From contig NZ_CP022961.1 of assembly GCF_002285795.1 (NCBI RefSeq), positions 6,414,501 to 6,478,500 on the forward strand: a DNA stretch of 64,000 nt, given 5' to 3'. This stretch comes from Plantactinospora sp. KBS50. Lineage in GTDB: Bacteria; Actinomycetota; Actinomycetes; Mycobacteriales; Micromonosporaceae. Shown here piece by piece: positions 18,898 to 27,014 of this stretch (its first letter is position 1; each line of letters starts with the position of its first letter). A program made the position numbers and the translations under genes. The notes under the pieces were generated by a model. The model ran no database searches and had not been told where the DNA came from. It was given only the letters and a program-made list of their open reading frames with translations.

Positions 18898-19902
18898 TCA
18901 GGCGGACGGCGACGGACTCGGGCTGCCCGGCGGCGGCCCGCCGGGTCCGCCGCCGTCCTGACCGTCGTGGGTTGCCGTGGGATCCACGCTCAGGGTGAGC
19001 GTGGCCCGTACGCCGCGGGCGACGTGGCGCCGGTCGTAGCGCACGTCCAGCAGGCCGCCGGTGGCGCCGCTGCCGTCGTAGATGTTGTCCTCGTCGAGCA
19101 GGGTGCGCCGGGTCTGGTTCGTCGAGTACGGCGCGATCCCCGCGAACTCGGTGATCAGGCTCTCCGGGAAGTAGAACTGGCCGGTGTGGCAGGTGTGTCC
19201 GCCCTGGTAGCCCGAACTCGTGACGGTGCCCCCGGCGTGCACCTTGGTGTGGATGTGCACCGCCCGACCGGCGTACCAGCCGGGGACGATGCTGGTGAAC
19301 GTGACCCGGCCGGCGTGGTCGGCGAGCTGGATCCCGCGCAGGTAGGTCAGGTCGTCGGTGGGGGTGGCGTGGCCGCCGGGGTTTCCGCCGCCACCCGGCG
19401 GCGCTGACGGGTCACCGCTCGGCGGCACTGACGGGTCACCGCTCGGCGGCGCGGGCGGCGTGCCGTCCGGCGGCGGCATGCCCCCGCCGCCGGAGCCGTT
19501 CGAGGTGTATCCGGAGTAGACGCCGAGGGCGTCGCAGTGCCAGATCTCGACTCCGGCACCGGGCAGCGGGCGGCAGGAGTCGCTGTCGATGACCCGCAGG
19601 TTCAACGTGAGTGGCACGCCCTCGCGGTCCTCGACGACGTCGCGGCGCATCAGCAGGTAGTCCAGGTAGTACGGACCCTCGATCGACTCGCTGCTCAGCA
19701 CGCAGGCACAGGCCGCCTCGGCGGCCGGGACCGGCTGACCGGTGGCCGCCGCGGCGCTGGCCACCGCGACCCGCCCGCCGACCACGGCCAGGCCGGCGGC
19801 GGCGACCCCCGCACCGCCCAGCGAGAGCAGTCGCCGACGGCTGAGCAGAGCCCGGGAGACGTCGCCGTTGTCCGGCTCGTCGGATGCATCGATAAAAGCC
19901 AT
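18898..19902 (-). CDS. Exported intradiol ring-cleavage dioxygenase-like protein (Tat substrate)
   Basis: Resembles the beta subunit of protocatechuate 3,4-dioxygenase, a non-haem Fe(III) enzyme that opens catechol rings. A twin-arginine signal SRRRLLSLGGAGVAAAGLAV lies near residue 22, so it is probably exported folded. The catalytic fold is marked by ESIEGPYYLDYLLMRRDV (first Tyr ligand region), IWHCDALGVYSGY (second Tyr) and GWYAGRAVHIHTKVH (His pair). A Gly/Pro-rich insert with PSGDPS repeats (roughly residues 140-180) interrupts the domain. Start chosen at ATG 19902 so the Tat motif is N-terminal; a longer frame opens at 19974. Natural substrate unknown. Confidence 0.82.
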   Translation of the reverse strand: MAFIDASDEPDNGDVSRALLSRRRLLSLGGAGVAAAGLAVVGGRVAVASAAAATGQPVPAAEAACACVLSSESIEGPYYLDYLLMRRDVVEDREGVPLTLNLRVIDSDSCRPLPGAGVEIWHCDALGVYSGYTSNGSGGGGMPPPDGTPPAPPSGDPSVPPSGDPSAPPGGGGNPGGHATPTDDLTYLRGIQLADHAGRVTFTSIVPGWYAGRAVHIHTKVHAGGTVTSSGYQGGHTCHTGQFYFPESLITEFAGIAPYSTNQTRRTLLDEDNIYDGSGATGGLLDVRYDRRHVARGVRATLTLSVDPTATHDGQDGGGPGGPPPGSPSPSPSA

Positions 19903-20021
19903 GGCGGCACGACACCATCGACGGCTGTGCGCGAGCTGTCCGGCGCTTATCGACAAGCTGAGGCTCTGCGGCACCCGGGACCGATCGGACCTGTAGGAAT
20001 TCTACGGAGAGTCTGCACATC

Positions 20022-20051
20022 TTGAATGGATCTTTCATCGGCTGCTAAGGT
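20022..20051 (+). promoter_or_regulatory. Candidate promoter of the small secreted protein pair
   Basis: TTGAAT (20022-20027) and TAAGGT (20046-20051) are 18 bases apart, in the spacer divergent to the dioxygenase gene. Typical -35/-10 geometry with a weak -10; inferred by eye. Confidence 0.35.
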
Positions 20052-20077
20052 GACGACTCATAGTCAAGGGGGTCGAT

Positions 20078-20389
20078 ATGCGAACGCTGTCCGGGATGGT
20101 CGCGGTCACCACCGCGCTGGGCATCGTGCTGGCCGCATCGCCGGCCGCGAACGCCGTCGTGGTGCCACGGCACGCCATCAACGTCTGCCAGACCGCCAGC
20201 TTCTACGACAACTACGACTCCGCCTCGGGTCCGCACGGCCTCAAGCGGGTCCTCACGTACGGCAACAAGGTCGGCCACACCCCGGGCTCCCACCCGGTCT
20301 ACAACGGCTGGGCGGCCACCTTCGACTTCGGCCCCAACGACTGGGGGTACATGCGCATCGAGTGCATCGGAGGCTACGACTCATGGTGA
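20078..20389 (+). CDS. Small secreted protein of unknown function (first of a coupled pair)
   Basis: A 103-residue exported protein. The signal peptide (MRTLSGMVAVTTALGIVLAA, cleavage near ANA|VV) leaves a mature part of about 77 residues with two cysteines (INVCQTASF and RIECIGGYD), probably one disulfide, rich in Tyr, Asn and Gly. The ATG follows AAGGGGG. Its stop overlaps the start of the next gene (ATGGTGA), so the two are translated as a pair. No family recognised. Confidence 0.75.
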   Translation: MRTLSGMVAVTTALGIVLAASPAANAVVVPRHAINVCQTASFYDNYDSASGPHGLKRVLTYGNKVGHTPGSHPVYNGWAATFDFGPNDWGYMRIECIGGYDSW

Positions 20390-20685
20390 CAGCACCGTCC
20401 CGGGCCGCCCGCGCGCTGCGCCTCGCCACCGCCGCCGCCACGGCCGCCGCGCTGCTGGCGGTGTCGTCGCCGGCCCAGGCCGCCAACGGCACCATCGGGG
20501 TACGCGAGACCGTCTGCGCCGAGTCGCTCTTCGTCCGCACCGAGCCGGTCGGCGCCTGGATGGGCACCCTGTACACCGGCCAGACCTTCCTGGTGAAGGG
20601 CCCGAAGAGCGGCGGCTACGTATACGGCTTCGCCTACGGCCACATCAACCGCAACGGCTGGGTCCAGGACGGCTGGTTCTGCTGA
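20383..20685 (+). CDS. Small secreted SH3-like protein (second of a coupled pair)
   Basis: A 100-residue exported protein. The signal peptide ends SSPAQA|AN near residue 33. The mature part, with VCAESLFVRTEPVGAWMGTL, TGQTFLVKGPKSGGYVYGFA and terminal NGWVQDGWFC, has the pattern of a small bacterial SH3-type (SH3b) domain with a Cys-Cys pair. Such domains often bind cell wall or partner proteins. ATG at 20383 (or GTG at 20386) overlaps the stop of the gene before, implying co-translation and perhaps a two-part secreted complex. A perfect terminator follows. Confidence 0.75.
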   Translation: MVTAPSRAARALRLATAAATAAALLAVSSPAQAANGTIGVRETVCAESLFVRTEPVGAWMGTLYTGQTFLVKGPKSGGYVYGFAYGHINRNGWVQDGWFC

Positions 20686-20690
20686 CCTCG

Positions 20691-20723
20691 CCGGGTCCCG
20701 CCGCGGGGTGCGGCGGGACCCGG
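20691..20723. terminator. Perfect bidirectional terminator hairpin
   Basis: CCGGGTCCCGCCGC pairs with GCGGCGGGACCCGG (14 pairs, GGGGT loop), between the small secreted pair and the convergent SGNH hydrolase gene. Confidence 0.88.
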
Positions 20724-20732
20724 CTCGGGTTG

Positions 20733-22844
20733 TCAGTTGAACGTGGCGTTCAACGCGTTGGCCAGGGCGGTTTGCCCCGGCTCGTTGGGGTGCGGGCAAC
20801 CGCCGAGCGCCGTCTTCTGGATCTGCCCGAAGCCCAGTGTCGGCGGCGGGCTGAACCGGACCCGCTGGTGGGCCGGGAGGGCGGCGAGGATGGCCGCGTT
20901 GATCTGCTGCGTCCACTGTTGCACGGTCGTCTTCCAGCCCGGATCGTCGATCAGATCCCGCTCCTGTGAGGGGATCTGTCCCGGCAGGTAGCCCCGCATC
21001 TTTTCGTCCAGCGCCAACCGGTACGTCTCGGCGAAGAGCCCGACGTCGAACCGGGCCGGGGTGATGTCGTAGTAGCCCATCCACACCACCTTGTCCGCAC
21101 CGGCGTCGAGCATCTGGTTCACGATGGCCCGGACGTCGTTCTGGATCTGGTTGAAGTGGGCCGGGCCGTCCCAGACCGGCACCTCGAACCGCTTGTGCAG
21201 GTACCGGATGCCGGTGACGTCGCCGTCCAGCCGGATCTGGCAGGCGCCACCGTTGATGACGGCAGACTTGGCGGCATAGTTGCCGGCCCGGTCGTACCAC
21301 CCCATCGTGGCCTGCAGCGGCAGCCTGTTCTTGGCGAAGTACGCCTGGATCAGCTCCTTGTAGTGGTCCAGGGTGCCGCACATGACAAGCGACTTGAGCA
21401 CGTCGGTCCAGTTGGTGTTGTTCACCCCGCCCGTGGTGACGAAGTAGGCGGCCTTGTGCTCGGTCTTGGCCTGTTCGATGGCCCGGGCGGCGAGGTCGGC
21501 CGGCGGCCAGGACCGGGCCCACAGGTTATAGCAGGAGTCCTTGTCGTTCCGGCCGGCCCCGCGGATCTGGGTGGTGCCCATGCCGGTACGGGCGAAGTTG
21601 TAGTACTCCACGACGTTCCGGTTGAGGTTGGCCACGTACTTGCCGGCGTAGCTGAACATCATGTCGTTGCCGGGCAGGTCGCGGAAGTCCGCGGACGTGT
21701 TGCCCCGGCACGCGCCCATCGGGAACGCGTAGCGCATCTGCAGGTGCGCCGAGGTGATGGAGTCACCGGTCGCCACCAGCACGGCCGGGTTGCCCGGTGT
21801 GCGGCCCGGCGGGCAGTACCGGTCCTTGCGCGCGTTCGCGAGCATCTCCCGGTCCTCCTCGTCCCCACCGGGTGCGGTCGAGCACGGCTGCGGGGAGCCG
21901 GTCGGGTTGGTGGGCGGATCCGGCGGGATGGTCGGCGGGCCGCTCGGGCCGCTCGGCGGCCCGGAAGAGGACTGGCTCGGGCTGGCCGACGCCGACCCGC
22001 TCGGGCTGGCCGAGCCGGACCCGCTCGGACTCGCCGACGCCGAACCGCTCGGCGACGCCGAACCGCTCGGCGACGCCGAACCGCTGGGCGACGCCGACCC
22101 ACTCGGGCTGGCCGACGCCGACCCGCTCGGACTGGGGGAGCCGGATCCGCTCGGGCTGGGTGAGGCGGACCCGCTCGGACTCGGCGAGGCCGACCCGCTC
22201 GGCGAGGCCGACCCGCTGGGGCTGGCCGAGCCGGATCCGCTCGGACTGGCCGAGGTCGAACCGCTCGGGCTGCCGGAGGAACCGGGGCACGGCGTGGGGC
22301 TGGCCGTCGGGGTCGGGCTCGCCGTGCCGCTGGGGCTGGGGCTGGTGGAGTGGCTCGGGGAGGCGCTCGGGCTCCCGGTGTAGGTGTTGGTGGGGTTCGG
22401 GATGGTCGTACCGACCGCCTCGGCCCGTGCCGCCCGCCCCACGTTGACGCCGGCTCCGGCTCCGCGGATCTGGGCGGCGGCCGGCGCCGTGTGGTCCGTC
22501 GGCTGCTGGACCGGCGTGCCGCTGTCGGTGGGCGACGCGCTCTCGCAGTCCCGCGCGTCCTGCCAGTCCTGTTCCAACGCGGTCTGCACATCGGCGGGCA
22601 GCGGCGCGCCCTCCGGTATGCACGGGCCGAACGTCCACCGGGTGAGCACACCCCCGTACTCGATGTCGCGGGTGCAGGTGTCGGGGTCGGCGTCGGCCTG
22701 CGCCGCCACCGGCCGGACGGTCATCGGGGCGCCCGGGGTGATCCAGGCGCCGACTCCAATCAGGAGGGCGAGCGTCGCGAACGACGCCAGTACTGCGGCT
22801 ACGGCTCTGGATGCCCGCCCGCTGCCGCGGAACGCGGAACTCAT
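20733..22844 (-). CDS. Exported SGNH/GDSL-type hydrolase with long Ser/Pro/Gly repeat linker
   Basis: A 703-residue surface or secreted protein. An N-terminal hydrophobic segment (AVAAVLASFATLALLIGVGA) is a signal anchor. After about 160 residues comes a low-complexity SPSGSA-type linker (about residues 160-292), then a C-terminal esterase/lipase-like domain: VLVATGDSITSAHLQMRYAF (block I, catalytic Ser), TTGGVNNTNW (oxyanion block) and GGCPHPNEPGQTALANALN (His block). Substrate unknown; acyl ester hydrolysis is the family role. ATG at 22844 follows GAGGAGACG; upstream in-frame codons lack a ribosome site. It is divergent from the SARP gene, perhaps sharing its promoter region. Confidence 0.85.
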   Translation of the reverse strand: MSSAFRGSGRASRAVAAVLASFATLALLIGVGAWITPGAPMTVRPVAAQADADPDTCTRDIEYGGVLTRWTFGPCIPEGAPLPADVQTALEQDWQDARDCESASPTDSGTPVQQPTDHTAPAAAQIRGAGAGVNVGRAARAEAVGTTIPNPTNTYTGSPSASPSHSTSPSPSGTASPTPTASPTPCPGSSGSPSGSTSASPSGSGSASPSGSASPSGSASPSPSGSASPSPSGSGSPSPSGSASASPSGSASPSGSASPSGSASPSGSASASPSGSGSASPSGSASASPSQSSSGPPSGPSGPPTIPPDPPTNPTGSPQPCSTAPGGDEEDREMLANARKDRYCPPGRTPGNPAVLVATGDSITSAHLQMRYAFPMGACRGNTSADFRDLPGNDMMFSYAGKYVANLNRNVVEYYNFARTGMGTTQIRGAGRNDKDSCYNLWARSWPPADLAARAIEQAKTEHKAAYFVTTGGVNNTNWTDVLKSLVMCGTLDHYKELIQAYFAKNRLPLQATMGWYDRAGNYAAKSAVINGGACQIRLDGDVTGIRYLHKRFEVPVWDGPAHFNQIQNDVRAIVNQMLDAGADKVVWMGYYDITPARFDVGLFAETYRLALDEKMRGYLPGQIPSQERDLIDDPGWKTTVQQWTQQINAAILAALPAHQRVRFSPPPTLGFGQIQKTALGGCPHPNEPGQTALANALNATFN
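21967..22370 (-). repeat. Ser/Pro/Gly-coding degenerate repeat array
   Basis: A tandem array of short units coding SPSGSA/SPSGSG with 6-, 12- and 18-base periodicity. The regularity exceeds codon bias alone. It encodes a flexible linker between the membrane-proximal part and the hydrolase domain. Length is likely to vary between strains. Confidence 0.85.
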
Positions 22845-22974
22845 GAGCTGGCGTCTCCTCTCGGGACTGTGGCCAGGAAGGCGTGCGGACCTGTCGACTC
22901 CGACGCCTCGCTCCGAAGCTAGGGACGAGTGATAATTGATCGATAAATCCGCCGTAAGGCGATGGGACTGTGTC

Positions 22975-25950
22975 GTGCGGATACAAGCGCTGGGGCCGGT
23001 GCGGATCTGGGACGGGACGCAGTGGGTTCCGGTGACCGCGCCGCACCACCGGATCGTGCTGGCCGTCCTGCTGGCCGAGGCCGGCCGGCCGGTCCCCCGG
23101 GACCGGCTGGTGCACGAGATCTGGGGCGAGCGGCCCATCCGGACCGCGGCCGTGGCCGTCAACGGGTACGTCATGCGGCTGCGCCGGCTGCTGCGCGCCG
23201 GTGAAGCCGGGGACGTGGTCGCCCGGGCGGCCGGCTACGAGCTGGTGACCCCGGACGACGTGGTCGACATCCAGGTCTTCGAGCGGATGGTGCGTACCGG
23301 CAAGCGGCATGTGGCCGGCGGCCGGATGGCCGACGCGGCGCGGCAGTTGGCCGCCGGCCTGGCGCTGTGGCGCGGCTCGGCGCTGGCGGACGTGCCCGCC
23401 ACCCTCACCGTGTCCACGGAGGCGGCCCGGTTGGAGCAGCTACGCCTGGCCGCCTGGGAGGAGCGGTTCGCCGCGCAACTGGAACTGGGCCAGCACGCGG
23501 AGATCGTCGAGGAACTGGCCACCCTGGTCCGGGCACACCCGCTGCGGGAGCGGCTCTGCCGGTACCTGATGATCGCGCTCTACCGGTGCGGCCGGCGGGC
23601 GGAGGCGCTCGAGGCGTACCGGCATGTCCGGTCGGTGCTGGTCGCCGAGACGGGCATCGAGCCCGGCCCGGAGCTGCGGGACCTGGAGTACGCCGTGCTC
23701 ACCGACGACCGGACGCTCGCCGCACCCGCGGTCCGGCCGGTGACCCCGGCGCAGTTGCCGGCCGCGGTGGCCGACTTCGCCGGTCGGCACGGGATGCTCG
23801 CGTCCCTGGACACGCTCGCCGGGCAGCGGCCCGCGCCACCCGTGGTGATCGCCGGCCTGGCCGGGGTCGGCAAGACGGCGCTGGCCGTGCGGTGGGGCCA
23901 TTCGGTCCGCGACCGGTTCCCCGACGGTCAGCTCTACCTGGACCTGCGCGGCAGTTCGGCCCGCCCGCCGGTCACCCCGACGGCCGCCCTCGCCCACTTC
24001 CTGCAGGCGATGGGGGTTCCGGCGGAGGACGTTCCGGCGGAGTTGGACGAGGCGGTCGGCATGTACCGCAGCGTCACGGCCGTCCGGCGGATTCTCGTGG
24101 TGCTGGACAACGCGGCCCAGCCCGACCAGGTCCGTCCGCTGCTGCCGGGCGGACCCGGCTGCATGGTCGTGGTGACCAGCCGCGACCAGTTGCGCGGGCT
24201 GACCGCCCGGGAGGGTGCCGTCGGCCTCCAGTTGGGGGTGCTCACGCCGGACGAGTCCGCCGACCTGCTCCGGGCGCTGCTGCCGGGGGCCGCGGCCGGG
24301 GACGCCGCGGAGCTGGCCCGGCTCTGCGGTCACCTGCCGCTGGCCATCCGGATCGCGGCCGCCAACCTTCGCGCCGAGTCGACCCCGATCGCCCGGTACA
24401 ACCAGCGGCTCGCGGCCGGGGACCGGCTGGACGCGCTGGGCGTGCCCGGTGACGCCACCACCGCCACCCTGACCGCCTTCGACCTCTCCTATCAGGCGCA
24501 CTCTCCGGCGGCCCGCCGGCTGTTCCGGCTGCTGGGCGCCGCGCCCGGCGACACGGTCACCCCACCCGGTGCCGCGGCCCTGGCCGGGGTGCCGGTGGCC
24601 GAGGCCGAACCGCTGCTGGACGCGCTCGCCCGGGCGCACCTGCTCGAACGGGCCGAGCCCGGCCGGTACCGATGGCACGATCTGGTCCGCATCTACGCCC
24701 GACGCCGCTGCCTGGCCGAGGACACCGACCGGCAGGTGGCGCTCGACCGGCTCTACCGGTACTACCTGGCCACCATGGACCACGCGGCCGACCTGCTCTA
24801 CCCACATGTGGTGCGGCTTCCACTGCCGGCGGCCGTGCCGGTGCGGCACCGGGTCGGGCTCGCCGGTGCCGCCGAGGCGCTGCGCTGGGTGGAGGCCGAG
24901 CGCGGGAACATGATCGCGGCGATCACCGCGGCGGAGCCGGCGCACCGGGAGGCGGCCTGGCGGCTGACCGATCAGCTGCGCTGGCACCTGGACTTTACCG
25001 GCCAGTCGGCCGAATGGTTGCCGGTGACCGAGGCCGCGGTGGCGCACGCCCGGGCGGACGAGGACCCGCTCGGCCAGGCCGCCGCCCACCTGAGCCGGGC
25101 CACCGTGCTGCTGGCCACCAGCCGGTACGCCGAGGCGCTGGACGACTTCGAGCGGGCGCTCGGGTTCGCCCGGGACGGTGGCTGGTCCGAGGGCCAGAGC
25201 TGTGCGTTGAGCAACCTCGCCCACGTCGCGTTCGAAACCGGCCGGCTGGACCTGGCCGCCCGGTACAGCCTGGCGGCGCTGGAGATCGACACCGCGATCG
25301 GTCGGCTCGCCGGCCAGTTGGCCCGGCTGGCCAACCTCGGCAACATCCGCCTCCAGCAGGGCCGGTTGACCGAGGCTATCGCGTACTGCAACCGGGTCGT
25401 GGAGCTTGAGCGCACCATCGGCGAGTGGCACGGGCAGGGCACCGCGCACGGCTGCCTGGGCGAGGCGTACCTGCTGCTGGGCCGCCACGAGGAGGCGCTG
25501 GGCTACCTGTCGGTGGCCCTGGACCACCACCGGCGGGGCCGGGCGCGCAGCTGCGAGGCGGACACCCTGCGGCTGCTGGCGGCGGTGCACGCGGCCACCG
25601 GCGGCCTCGGCGAGGCTCAGGACCTGGCCGCCGAGGCCCTGCGGATCGCGCGGGAGGTCGGCGACCGCTGGGTGGAGGCGCACGCCCTGCTCGCCCAGGC
25701 CGAGCTGGACCTGCGGGCCGGTGCGGCCGATCCGGCGGTGGCGCACCTGCGCCAGGTGCTCGCCCTGGCCCGCGGGGACGGCGCCCGGCACGCCGAGGCG
25801 CAGGCGCTCATCGGTCTGGCGCGGGCGCACCGGCTGCGCGAGCCGCCCGACGCCGCCGAGACCCGGCGGTACGCGACGCAGGCCCTGGGCATCTGCCGGG
25901 AGTTCGGCTACGGCCTGCTCGCCGAGAACGCCGCGGCCGTACTCGGTTAG
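22975..25950 (+). CDS. SARP/AfsR-type regulator with NB-ARC and TPR domains
   Basis: A 991-residue signalling regulator. Domains in order: OmpR-like winged helix (about 1-95: RIQALGPVRIWDG, VNGYVMRLRRLL), bacterial transcriptional activation domain (about 100-245: YLMIALYRCGRRAEALEAYR), NB-ARC ATPase with Walker A GLAGVGKTALA (Lys300), RRILVVLDNAA (Walker B) and a GHLPLAIRIAA motif, then about 300 residues of TPR-like repeats. Such proteins activate secondary-metabolite or developmental genes. GTG at 22975 gives the standard SARP start MRIQALGPVR; a TTG at 22936 would add 13 residues. No biosynthetic cluster adjoins it, so the target is unclear. Confidence 0.93.
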   Translation: MRIQALGPVRIWDGTQWVPVTAPHHRIVLAVLLAEAGRPVPRDRLVHEIWGERPIRTAAVAVNGYVMRLRRLLRAGEAGDVVARAAGYELVTPDDVVDIQVFERMVRTGKRHVAGGRMADAARQLAAGLALWRGSALADVPATLTVSTEAARLEQLRLAAWEERFAAQLELGQHAEIVEELATLVRAHPLRERLCRYLMIALYRCGRRAEALEAYRHVRSVLVAETGIEPGPELRDLEYAVLTDDRTLAAPAVRPVTPAQLPAAVADFAGRHGMLASLDTLAGQRPAPPVVIAGLAGVGKTALAVRWGHSVRDRFPDGQLYLDLRGSSARPPVTPTAALAHFLQAMGVPAEDVPAELDEAVGMYRSVTAVRRILVVLDNAAQPDQVRPLLPGGPGCMVVVTSRDQLRGLTAREGAVGLQLGVLTPDESADLLRALLPGAAAGDAAELARLCGHLPLAIRIAAANLRAESTPIARYNQRLAAGDRLDALGVPGDATTATLTAFDLSYQAHSPAARRLFRLLGAAPGDTVTPPGAAALAGVPVAEAEPLLDALARAHLLERAEPGRYRWHDLVRIYARRRCLAEDTDRQVALDRLYRYYLATMDHAADLLYPHVVRLPLPAAVPVRHRVGLAGAAEALRWVEAERGNMIAAITAAEPAHREAAWRLTDQLRWHLDFTGQSAEWLPVTEAAVAHARADEDPLGQAAAHLSRATVLLATSRYAEALDDFERALGFARDGGWSEGQSCALSNLAHVAFETGRLDLAARYSLAALEIDTAIGRLAGQLARLANLGNIRLQQGRLTEAIAYCNRVVELERTIGEWHGQGTAHGCLGEAYLLLGRHEEALGYLSVALDHHRRGRARSCEADTLRLLAAVHAATGGLGEAQDLAAEALRIAREVGDRWVEAHALLAQAELDLRAGAADPAVAHLRQVLALARGDGARHAEAQALIGLARAHRLREPPDAAETRRYATQALGICREFGYGLLAENAAAVLG

Positions 25951-25991
25951 GGCATCTTTCGAGGCCACCGTGGGTGGGTTGGCGACCGCAC

Positions 25992-26022
25992 TTGACAACG
26001 TACAACCGATCGGTTGTATATT
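25992..26022 (+). promoter_or_regulatory. Promoter and perfect operator palindrome of the ArsR gene
   Basis: TTGACA at 25992-25997 is followed by the perfect 18-base palindrome TACAACCGATCGGTTGTA (26001-26018) overlapping a TATATT -10 (26017-26022). Transcription would start at about 26029, the GTG itself, predicting a leaderless mRNA and tight autorepression. Confidence 0.75.
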
Positions 26023-26028
26023 GGGCTG

Positions 26029-26370
26029 GTGACGGAGGAGCGCGAGGATCGGGCGGACGCCATGTTCCACGCGCTCGCCGACCGCACCCGGCGCGACATC
26101 CTGCGCCGCGTGCTGGCCGGAGAGCACTCCGTCTCCACGCTCGCGGCGAAGTACGACATGAGCTTCGCCGCGGTGCAGAAGCACGTCGCCGTGCTGGAAC
26201 GGGCCGGCCTGCTCACCAAGCGACGCAACGGTCGCGAGCAGTTGGCCACCGGCGACGTGGAGGCGGTGCGTTCGGTCGCCTCGATGCTCACCGAACTCGA
26301 ACAGGTCTGGCGCGGCCGCATCGCCCGCATCGATGCGCTTCTCGCGTCCGATCCCGACCAGGAGGACTGA
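26029..26370 (+). CDS. ArsR-type winged-helix repressor paired with an AHSA1 protein
   Basis: A 113-residue regulator. AMFHALADRTRRDILRRVLAG and VSTLAAKYDMSFAAVQKHVA form the HTH of the ArsR subgroup found with SRPBCC/AHSA1 proteins. There are no metal-binding cysteines, so it is not a metal sensor of the classic type. GTG at 26029 coincides with the predicted transcription start, and no Shine-Dalgarno is visible. The next gene starts 4 bases after its stop. It likely represses both through the palindrome in the promoter. Confidence 0.88.
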   Translation: MTEEREDRADAMFHALADRTRRDILRRVLAGEHSVSTLAAKYDMSFAAVQKHVAVLERAGLLTKRRNGREQLATGDVEAVRSVASMLTELEQVWRGRIARIDALLASDPDQED

Positions 26371-26374
26371 ACCC

Positions 26375-26860
26375 ATGCCCGTTGTCGACTTCCAGCACAA
26401 CATCGACGACCTGACCCTGACCATCACGGCGGAGTTCGCCGCCACGCCGGCACGGGTCTGGCAGGTCTACGCCGACCCGCGCCAACTGGAGAAGGTGTGG
26501 GGACCGCCGACCTACCCGGCGACAGTGGTCGACCACGACCTGCGGCCGGGCGGGCGGGTGAACTACTACATGACCGGGCCGGAGGGCGACAAGTTCGCCG
26601 GCTACTGGTTGGTCAACGAGGTGGACGAGCCGAACAGCTTCTCCTTCACCGACGGCTTCGCCGACCTGGACTTCAACCCGAACCCCGACCTGCCGGTCTC
26701 CACGAACACGTTCACCTTCACCGAGCAGGACGGCGGCACCCGGGCCACCTACGTGAGCTGGTACCAGTCCGCCGAGGCGCTGCAAAAGGTCCTCGACATG
26801 GGCATCCAGGAGGGCACCACCACGGCGATCAACCAGATCGACGCGATCGTCGCATCGTGA
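26375..26860 (+). CDS. SRPBCC/AHSA1 domain protein
   Basis: A 161-residue START-like cavity protein of the Aha1 C-terminal family. ITAEFAATPARVWQVYADPR is the family's typical opening, followed by LEKVWGPPTYPATVVDHDLR and GGRVNYYMTGPEGDKFAGYW. Such proteins bind a hydrophobic ligand; their exact role in bacteria is mostly unknown. It is the second gene of an ArsR-AHSA1 operon, which is a very common pairing. The ATG follows GGAGGACTGA. A strong hairpin ends the operon. Confidence 0.88.
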   Translation: MPVVDFQHNIDDLTLTITAEFAATPARVWQVYADPRQLEKVWGPPTYPATVVDHDLRPGGRVNYYMTGPEGDKFAGYWLVNEVDEPNSFSFTDGFADLDFNPNPDLPVSTNTFTFTEQDGGTRATYVSWYQSAEALQKVLDMGIQEGTTTAINQIDAIVAS

Positions 26861-26868
26861 ACCGCGGG

Positions 26869-26895
26869 GTGACCGGCGCCGGTCGCGCCGGTCAC
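26869..26895 (+). terminator. Terminator after the ArsR-AHSA1 operon
   Basis: GTGACCGGCGC pairs perfectly with GCGCCGGTCAC around a CGGTC loop, 8 bases after the stop. Confidence 0.8.
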
Positions 26896-27014
26896 TCCGC
26901 CGGATCGGCTACACAGCGCACTGTTCATGTGGCGCACGCGTGCGCGTCAACTTGAACTCATGATCATGTCTTCACCGGTTTCGACGATGTGGCTCCGTCA
27001 GGAAGGGGAGTCCT

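Noticed and set aside
21967-22370. Repeat array considered as a CRISPR
   Set aside because: Periodicity is 6-18 bases with no unique spacers, and it translates in frame to SPSGSA repeats within a protein.
22936-22974. Upstream TTG start for the SARP regulator
   Set aside because: The 13 extra residues are not SARP-like, whereas GTG at 22975 gives the standard opening of the family.
23440-26445. A 1001-codon frame opposite the SARP gene
   Set aside because: Arg/Pro/Gly-rich antisense shadow with no recognisable domain, whereas the plus strand shows HTH, NB-ARC and TPR motifs.
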